This document shows, one piece after another, positions 59,902 to 64,000 of a stretch of DNA of 64,000 bases. A program made the translations under genes and the position numbers. Within the stretch, counting starts at the first letter, position 1; the number at the start of each line of letters is the position of its first letter. Origin of the DNA: an uncultured Clostridia bacterium. Lineage in GTDB: Bacteria > Bacillota > Clostridia > UMGS1810. The stretch lies in assembly GCA_934481345.1 (NCBI GenBank), contig CAKSPF010000007.1, positions 1 to 64,000 of the forward strand, read 5' to 3'. Under the pieces are notes generated by a model. That model saw nothing but the letters and a program-made list of their open reading frames with translations, had not been told where the DNA came from and searched no databases.

Positions 59902-60231
59902 CTAAACGTCTGATTCCGAAATAGGGGGGAGCGGCTGACCGAACATATCAAACTCACATATCGGCTTTGAATGTTTGACAAACGGATGAGCTTCGTTTTC
60001 ATCGTGACAATCCTTGCAAAGATATGCGAGGTTTGAAAGATTTAAAGCAATGTTCGGATTATTTATATTTTTTGATGTCAGCTTAATTTTGTGATGAACA
60101 ATATAACCTAATTGCTTATGACATTCTTCACACATTCCTCCGTCTATCATTACGCGCTTGTCAATGTATGCCTTACGGCACCGTCTCCATGCTTTAGACT
60201 TGTAGAAAGCTTTTGCAAATTCTTTTGCCAT
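59902..60231 (-). CDS. HNH endonuclease of the packaging module
   Basis: 109 aa from the ATG at 60231 (GGAGGGTAAATCA upstream). It has the Cys-flanked HNH fold: CEECHKQLGYIVHHKIKLT, then NPNIALNLSNLAYLCKDCHDE. Such enzymes next to cos-type terminases of HK97-like phages are required for DNA cleavage at the cos site, so this prophage is probably a cos packager. A putative late promoter precedes it. Confidence 0.9.
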   Translation of the reverse strand: MAKEFAKAFYKSKAWRRCRKAYIDKRVMIDGGMCEECHKQLGYIVHHKIKLTSKNINNPNIALNLSNLAYLCKDCHDENEAHPFVKHSKPICEFDMFGQPLPPISESDV

Positions 60232-60290
60232 TGATTTACCCTCCAACCCAACCGCCGACTATTTGTGTTCGACACTAAACTCATGATACA

Positions 60291-60321
60291 AGTATAACAG
60301 AAAAATTTTTCCCACTGTGGG
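60291..60321 (-). promoter_or_regulatory. Putative late promoter with palindrome at -35
   Basis: On the minus strand -10 TATACT (60296-60291) lies 17 bp from a poor -35 (CACAGT). A palindrome CCCAC-A-GTGGG (60321-60311) overlaps that -35, suggesting activator dependence. It lies 60 bp before the HNH gene, the first late gene. Confidence 0.5.
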
Positions 60322-60349
60322 TGACTTTAAAAATTTTTGAAATATTTTT

Positions 60350-60745
60350 TTATGCGATAAACAGCATTTTTTTAGCAACTGCGTATATAAATCTTTGTTT
60401 GTAGGTTCGATACGTCCGTTCGTCTGCGTCTATAGGGTATCTCCACCCGTACAGCACATTATTCCATACTCCTTTTCTGTAGCACTCCGGTATTTGTTTA
60501 AGTGCGTTTTCGACTGCGTCTGTTTTTGTGCTTATTCCGGAAAGGATTACAGCTTTGTTTTCGGCGGGGCGGCCGACGCCTCCGCTGCCCTTCGGCTGAC
60601 CGTCGCATGGCATTGACGAAGCATACAGCAGTTGATTGTATTCATCCTTCAGCCTTTCGTAATCACGGATAAGATACAGCGTCTGCATATACACATTATG
60701 CGGCAGTAAATACGGATTTTTCTTTTTGCGCTGATAATTTCTCAT
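60350..60745 (-). CDS. Phage late-gene regulator candidate
   Basis: 131 aa from the ATG at 60745. The N-terminus (RNYQRKKKNPYLLPHNVYMQ) and the block YRKGVWNNVLYGWRYPIDADERTYRTYKQRFIYAV, over residues 90-124, recur in Clostridia phage proteins placed directly before the packaging genes. The last part has helix-turn-helix character. By position it resembles ArpU/RinA-type late regulators. That role is an inference. Confidence 0.55.
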   Translation of the reverse strand: MRNYQRKKKNPYLLPHNVYMQTLYLIRDYERLKDEYNQLLYASSMPCDGQPKGSGGVGRPAENKAVILSGISTKTDAVENALKQIPECYRKGVWNNVLYGWRYPIDADERTYRTYKQRFIYAVAKKMLFIA

Positions 60746-60963
60746 TTGCCTGCACCCCGTTTCCATTTGCAAAGACCTATAACGCAGGTTACACCGTTGA
60801 ACAAATACAAAAGCGCCTGCGCCCGCATGCCGTTTATGAAATTGTATGTACACCAAAAAGAGTTTGTAACAAGCCAAACCCAAAAACACCAGCGCTTTTG
60901 TAAACTGTTCGCCACCGTGCCGGCTATTGATAAAGCTGTGACTATGTACGCTATGTAATTCAC
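60742..60963 (-). CDS. Small two-to-three-helix membrane protein of the prophage
   Basis: 73 aa, mostly hydrophobic, with aromatic-rich helices (WCFWVWLVTNSFWCTYNFIN) that resemble one repeat of PnuC/YgjV-like transporters. It ends with a short basic tail. Its start overlaps the VRR-NUC stop region and its stop overlaps the regulator start by 4 bp. The function is unknown; superinfection control or a membrane niche are only guesses. Confidence 0.6.
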   Translation of the reverse strand: MNYIAYIVTALSIAGTVANSLQKRWCFWVWLVTNSFWCTYNFINGMRAQALLYLFNGVTCVIGLCKWKRGAGK

Positions 60964-61347
60964 TCAAAGACCTCCTCTAAGGTATTTGCTTATCATATCG
61001 GCCGCAGACTCCCATCCGTAGCAGACAGCCGCGCAGTAACCCTGTGTATTTAAAGCGTCTATCCAGTTATTTTGTTTTTCGGATGTCTTGTTTCTGCCGA
61101 CCTTTAGCTCAATATACAATCCGTGAAATTTTCCCCTGGCTACCGGAAGGCAAATATCGGGTACGCCTGCCTTTACTCCCTGCAATTTAAGATTTGCCGC
61201 TTCGTATTTGTTTCGGCTGCCTCCGTTCGGTATGTGGTACATCAGTTCAAGCTCCGGATAGCGCCCGCTCTGATACTGCGCCCACTGAAAAAGACAAATC
61301 TGCTCTTCGCTTTCAGGTGCATGCGGTTTTATTTTATTTATTGCCAT
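60964..61347 (-). CDS. VRR-NUC domain nuclease
   Basis: 127 aa, the minimal single-domain form. The PD-(D/E)XK active site is visible as GVPDICLPVARGKFHGLYIELKVG (D, E-x-K; residues about 70-93) with a following Gln (KQNNWID). Such stand-alone phage VRR-NUC proteins can resolve branched DNA, as in replication or recombination. It directly follows the HUH Rep gene by 6 bp. Confidence 0.9.
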   Translation of the reverse strand: MAINKIKPHAPESEEQICLFQWAQYQSGRYPELELMYHIPNGGSRNKYEAANLKLQGVKAGVPDICLPVARGKFHGLYIELKVGRNKTSEKQNNWIDALNTQGYCAAVCYGWESAADMISKYLRGGL

Positions 61348-61353
61348 AATAAA

Positions 61354-62169
61354 TCACTCCTTTTGTACAGTTGTTTTATCATCGGGCAGCAGATATCTCA
61401 CATACTGCGGTTTGTACGGTGTGTACTCGGTACGGTGTAAAAGCTTGCAGCGTGCCGGTATTTTTATTTCAGCATTGCTCATTACAACCCTATCCTTGTA
61501 TGTCGGCCTTACAAGGTTTCGGGATGTGGTATATTTTTTTGCATCGGCTATCTTTCTCACCTGGCTCAAAAAATAATGTGCAATCGGCGTGTAGTCCTCC
61601 TGCTCACGGAGCGGTTTAAAATTAACGCCTCCAAGAGTCCATTTCCGTTTGATGACTTCCAGAGCTATACCGTTATTTTTTCTCTGTGTTTCGGTATCGG
61701 CTGTTTCGCCTGTTGATATAACAGCACGCATAACAAGATGATGATGCACTCTCACATGCTCTCCTGTGTCGCCGTCCATGTCTGAGGTTATACCGGCAAG
61801 CATAATGTCAAGTTCGCTTTTTGAAAGCTCTCTCTTTACACGGCGTATAAACAGCGTCAGCTCATGACAGGCACGAAGATATATAAGCTCATCCATATCA
61901 TGCCCGCTGTCATCCGGAACATCTATTGACTTTTTCAAACCTTCGAGAGCCTCCGGCGAATAATCAAGACCTATCAGCATATCGCCTTTATGAAAATTTA
62001 TATTTAACAATCTCGCCAATTGCTTTTCTGCCGAAGCGTCATTTTGCTCCTGCTTTTTTATGGCGGATTTTATTTTTCTCTTTGAACGGGTTCTATCTCC
62101 CGGAACATAATATTTTGTTTTTTCTCCCACTCTTCCGGATATGTATGTACGAGTAACCCAATAACCCAT
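61354..62169 (-). CDS. HUH-type rolling-circle replication-associated protein
   Basis: 271 aa. Features of HUH Rep endonucleases: a central HUH motif VRVHHHLVMRA (about 137-147) with two metal-binding His, a following KWTLGGVNFKPL strand, and a Tyr helix DYTPIAHYFLSQVRK (about 200-214). TTSRNLVRPTYK after it is a family hallmark. The N-terminal 110 residues are basic and helical. It probably nicks an origin to start replication. A 210-bp gene-free stretch with hairpins lies before it. Confidence 0.75.
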   Translation of the reverse strand: MGYWVTRTYISGRVGEKTKYYVPGDRTRSKRKIKSAIKKQEQNDASAEKQLARLLNINFHKGDMLIGLDYSPEALEGLKKSIDVPDDSGHDMDELIYLRACHELTLFIRRVKRELSKSELDIMLAGITSDMDGDTGEHVRVHHHLVMRAVISTGETADTETQRKNNGIALEVIKRKWTLGGVNFKPLREQEDYTPIAHYFLSQVRKIADAKKYTTSRNLVRPTYKDRVVMSNAEIKIPARCKLLHRTEYTPYKPQYVRYLLPDDKTTVQKE

Positions 62170-62380
62170 TTTAATTCACCGTCTGTCATAAGTATTTTGT
62201 TTTTGCATATACTAAAATATATTTTTAATAATCACCCAAGGTTTATATCGCCCTTTGGTTGAAAACTTAGGCTTTAACCAAGCCGACCAAAATGCCGTTT
62301 AAGACATTTATTGTGACGTGTTTCTTCTATAATATATAAATTGTATTTTCATATATTTTTTTGCCCTTTGGCGGCTGCTT
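62170..62380 (-). other. Intergenic stretch before the Rep gene, candidate origin
   Basis: No gene is seen. On the minus strand it holds two copies of CCAAAGGGC, and the hairpin arms TTGGTT and AACCAA about 15 bases apart around an inner GGCTT-GGTTA-AAGCC stem, all within about 130 bp before the Rep start. These are typical elements for a Rep binding or nicking site, but none matches a known nick sequence. Confidence 0.35.
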
Positions 62381-62566
62381 CTAAACCGAAACAACCGCCT
62401 TGTTTTTAATATCGCTTATGTACGCACAAAATTTGTATTTTCCTGTGTCAAGAACCGCAAATGTTTTGTATATCTGATACACTCTGCAATGCTTAGTTTT
62501 TGGTATTGCGTGATATGACATTGTTGCGGCTTTGATTTTAACGCTGATTATATCGCCGACTTTCAT
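62381..62566 (-). CDS. Small phage protein, beta-rich
   Basis: 61 aa from the ATG at 62566 (GGAGCGTCGGAA upstream). It starts MKVGDIISVKIKAATMSYHA and is beta-strand-rich with an AVLDTGKYKFCAYISD segment, so it may fold as a small barrel. The start overlaps the stop of the preceding zinc-ribbon gene in an ATGA arrangement. The function is unknown. Confidence 0.65.
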   Translation of the reverse strand: MKVGDIISVKIKAATMSYHAIPKTKHCRVYQIYKTFAVLDTGKYKFCAYISDIKNKAVVSV

Positions 62567-62709
62567 TTCCGACGCTCCTTTGCAAAGTTCTTCGGACACC
62601 AGACCGGAGCATTTTCACCGGCGCGGACCGTTACCTGCCTGTTTTTGGATTTTGCACAATATACGTTTGTGTCAGTTTTTATTCTATGCTTGCAGCTGCT
62701 GCATTTCAT
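62563..62709 (-). CDS. Very small zinc-ribbon protein
   Basis: 48 aa: a CSSCKHRI and CAKSKN pair with a later VWCPK gives a small Cys-rich fold. AGGAGTG lies 10 bp before the ATG. It overlaps the next gene by ATGA, which supports that it is real. Phage early regions often carry such proteins, with unknown roles. Confidence 0.6.
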   Translation of the reverse strand: MKCSSCKHRIKTDTNVYCAKSKNRQVTVRAGENAPVWCPKNFAKERRK

Positions 62710-62718
62710 GATTTTGTA

Positions 62719-62976
62719 TCACTCCTTTTTGTCAAACGAATACTCGCTTATTATATTATCTGCAAATCTGATACTATACGGCTCAACTTCTCTCACTGTA
62801 CCGTCTTCAAATTCTACCAACCCAAATGTTGCTTTTAATTGCCCGCCGGGGCTACTCCCGATAGCAAAACCGGGTACTTGCACTTCTGCTCTGTCATTCC
62901 ATTTGTGAAATAATGCTTTTTTGCCTCCAACATAGCACGGTCGGTATTTCACATGATTAATTATATTAATTCCCAT
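62719..62976 (-). CDS. Small phage protein with conserved C-terminal block
   Basis: 85 aa from the ATG at 62976, set by GGAGGTGG 9 bp upstream; a longer frame exists but overlaps the neighbour. The pattern KYRPCYVGGKKALFHKW and FGLVEFEDGTVREVEPYSIRF recurs in Clostridia phage early regions. It is probably an SH3-like beta fold. The function is unknown. Confidence 0.65.
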   Translation of the reverse strand: MGINIINHVKYRPCYVGGKKALFHKWNDRAEVQVPGFAIGSSPGGQLKATFGLVEFEDGTVREVEPYSIRFADNIISEYSFDKKE

Positions 62977-63343
62977 TTTCATCCACCTCCGCAAGCCAAA
63001 ACTTTTTTCGACATTCATCACAGCTTTCAAAACCGTATACCAGTGAGCAAGAACCGACATTTATATACATGTCTTTTTCTATGGTACAAGGCGCAAGCTC
63101 AATAACACCGTCATTATTTGTTTTTGCATTCGGAAATATTTTCAAAAACCTATCCTGCCTTGTTTCAACAAGGTGTTCTTTGCACCAGTTGAGGATTATT
63201 TCGTTAGCTTTGTCAGGATATTTTCTGATCATCTCATTACACACAAATGGCTGATGTTCTTTCAAAGGACATCCTTTACAGCCAATGTACGCCCTACACA
63301 TTCTTCCAAAGTCAAATATCGTTGCTTTTTCATTCATCTGCAT
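62966..63343 (-). CDS. Cys-rich phage early protein
   Basis: 125 aa. It starts with FDFGRMCRAYIGCKGCPLKE, then has CNEMIRKYPDKANEIILNWC and CDECRKKFW near the end, so two potential metal sites. The motif FDFGRMC with CxxCPL recurs in phage early genes. It overlaps the next gene by about 10 bp. The function is unknown. Confidence 0.65.
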   Translation of the reverse strand: MQMNEKATIFDFGRMCRAYIGCKGCPLKEHQPFVCNEMIRKYPDKANEIILNWCKEHLVETRQDRFLKIFPNAKTNNDGVIELAPCTIEKDMYINVGSCSLVYGFESCDECRKKFWLAEVDENGN

Positions 63344-63690
63344 TCACTCGCTTTCTTTACATATTCTCTTTGCATATACTGTCCGTAAGTCAAGCCCTGT
63401 TCTCTTGCAAGGCGGGCAACTTCGGACAGGCTTAAAGCTCCCTTCGGCGCCCTTAAAGGTCTTTTGGAATTTCGCCGATAGCGTCCGCGGCATTGCGTAC
63501 TGCAATATGCACATTTCTTTTTGCTTTTAAACTCCTTGCCGCAAAACCGGCAGACGAAAATTCTCTCGCCGACAAGATGCCTCTGATAATCACGTTTTCT
63601 TTTGCATATTTCGCAGCAGTATTTTTGATGTTTGTATTCGGTTTCAAATTCTTTTCCGCAGACCTCGCATTTCTTTGAATACATGCTCAT
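63334..63690 (-). CDS. Multi-zinc-ribbon phage protein
   Basis: 118 aa. Cys pairs are CEVCGKEF and CCEICKRK, CRFCGKEF and CAYCSTQC, giving at least two zinc ribbons. The C-terminal SLSEVARLAREQGLTYGQYM is a predicted helix-turn-helix-like segment. It may bind DNA. It overlaps the genes on both sides by about 4-10 bp. Confidence 0.7.
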   Translation of the reverse strand: MSMYSKKCEVCGKEFETEYKHQKYCCEICKRKRDYQRHLVGERIFVCRFCGKEFKSKKKCAYCSTQCRGRYRRNSKRPLRAPKGALSLSEVARLAREQGLTYGQYMQREYVKKASECR

Positions 63691-64000
63691 CCCTTCACCG
63701 CCTCCAGAAGCTTTTCAAGCAGGGCAGAACTTACGCCTCTGAGCTTGCCTGCCTCTTCGGCATTCTGCGCCTGCGTTTTGCTTATGCACTCCAGTATTTT
63801 GTTGCCGAGGTTTTGCAGGTCGTTGAAATACACTTTAAATTCCGTAATCGATGCCGAACCGGCAACGGTTATTTTAGCCTTCAGAGCGTCTATCTCTTTC
63901 TCAAAATTCTGCCTTTCCTCAATACCGTTTTTTGAAATGCGCTCGCACTCGGCTTTTATGGCTTCCATTTGCTCCGTTATTTTTTTCTTTTCCTCGGCCG
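63687..64000 (-). CDS. Coiled-coil phage protein, partial at the right edge
   Basis: At least 104 codons are open to the window edge, with no stop upstream of the internal ATG at 63968. That ATG has GGAG only 3 bp away, so the true start is probably outside the window. The visible part is highly charged with heptad spacing (EEKKKITEQMEAIKAECERI, then EERQNFEKEIDALKAKI), predicting a long coiled coil. It ends with EEAGKLRGVSSALLEKLLEAVKG. The function is unknown. Confidence 0.6.
   Translation of the reverse strand, partial: AEEKKKITEQMEAIKAECERISKNGIEERQNFEKEIDALKAKITVAGSASITEFKVYFNDLQNLGNKILECISKTQAQNAEEAGKLRGVSSALLEKLLEAVKG

Larger units (their letters stand above)
41968..64000 (-). mobile_element. 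Siphovirus-type prophage, left arm
   Basis: Over 22 kb of tightly packed minus-strand genes in classic order for an HK97-like siphovirus. From left to right in the window these run from lysis to tail, head, packaging and part of the early region. All structural genes look intact, so the prophage may be functional. Integrase, repressor, helicase and single-strand annealing genes are not seen and should lie beyond 64000. Confidence 0.95.

Noticed and set aside
60746..60967. Longer start of the late-regulator candidate
   Set aside because: The extension is antisense-free but overlaps the membrane protein gene in another frame and lacks homologous sequence; the start at 60745 has the conserved N-terminus.

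Overview
The window reads as chromosomal DNA of an anaerobic, Gram-positive Clostridia-type Firmicute (Bacillota) with a low-to-moderate G+C content by eye. Supporting evidence is a ctsR-mcsA-mcsB-clpC operon with a CtsR operator, Rex next to a bifunctional AdhE, two [FeFe]-hydrogenase-type proteins, PyrR beside a uracil/xanthine permease, strong AGGAGG ribosome binding sites, and a secreted dockerin protein next to a secreted Ig/cohesin-like fragment at the left edge. The species cannot be named from the sequence.

Layout. 0-0.8 kb: two secreted proteins, one with a type I dockerin. 1.1-4.9 kb (minus): lytic transglycosylase, coaE and polA. 4.9-7.6 kb (minus): a class B penicillin-binding protein and a degenerate AgrC-like sensor. 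7.8-9.3 kb: small regulators and membrane proteins. 9.3-9.9 kb: an unassigned structured element and the tmRNA gene (tag ANDNLAYAA). 10-15.2 kb: a phosphoribosyltransferase, a membrane NDP-sugar dehydratase, an acyl-CoA ligase and deoD. 15.2-15.8 kb: a gene-free AT-rich stretch with inverted repeats and DnaA-box-like sites. 15.8-20.3 kb: the CtsR/McsAB/ClpC protein quality-control operon. 20.3-22.5 kb (minus): uraA-pyrR with an attenuator-like leader. 22.7-32.5 kb: a LysR regulator, then a redox/hydrogen locus: rex, adhE, a small kinase, a 2Fe-2S protein, a PAS-containing sensory hydrogenase, a PP2C phosphatase and a group-B-like hydrogenase. 32.5-38 kb: an ABC exporter and a hydrolase-MurF-Ddl cell-wall cluster. 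38-40.6 kb (minus): an ImmA-type peptidase with its XRE partner, and malic enzyme.

From about 41.97 kb to the right edge lies one arm of a tailed, HK97-type siphovirus prophage, almost wholly on the minus strand. It is inserted inside an asparagine synthase gene (asnB), which stops within its synthetase domain. From left to right it carries lysis genes (holin, a composite lysin), tail fibre/baseplate, tape measure, a -1 frameshifted tail chaperone pair, major tail protein, connectors, capsid, protease, portal, terminase and HNH, then a late-regulator candidate, a VRR-NUC nuclease, a HUH-type replication protein and several small Cys-rich early genes. The integrase, the repressor and the other end of asnB are not in the window.

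How the parts work together. Rex has a good operator match upstream of its own gene, so rex-adhE should respond to NADH/NAD+. The downstream hydrogenase-sensor/phosphatase/hydrogenase operon could add hydrogen or redox sensing to the same fermentative branch. It follows a terminator and an unusual leader with competing inverted repeats. The most noteworthy items are that redox/hydrogen locus and its leader, the prophage-split asnB, the M15-phosphodiester-glycosidase lysin, the HUH Rep in a tailed prophage, and several palindromic operators next to orphan regulators.
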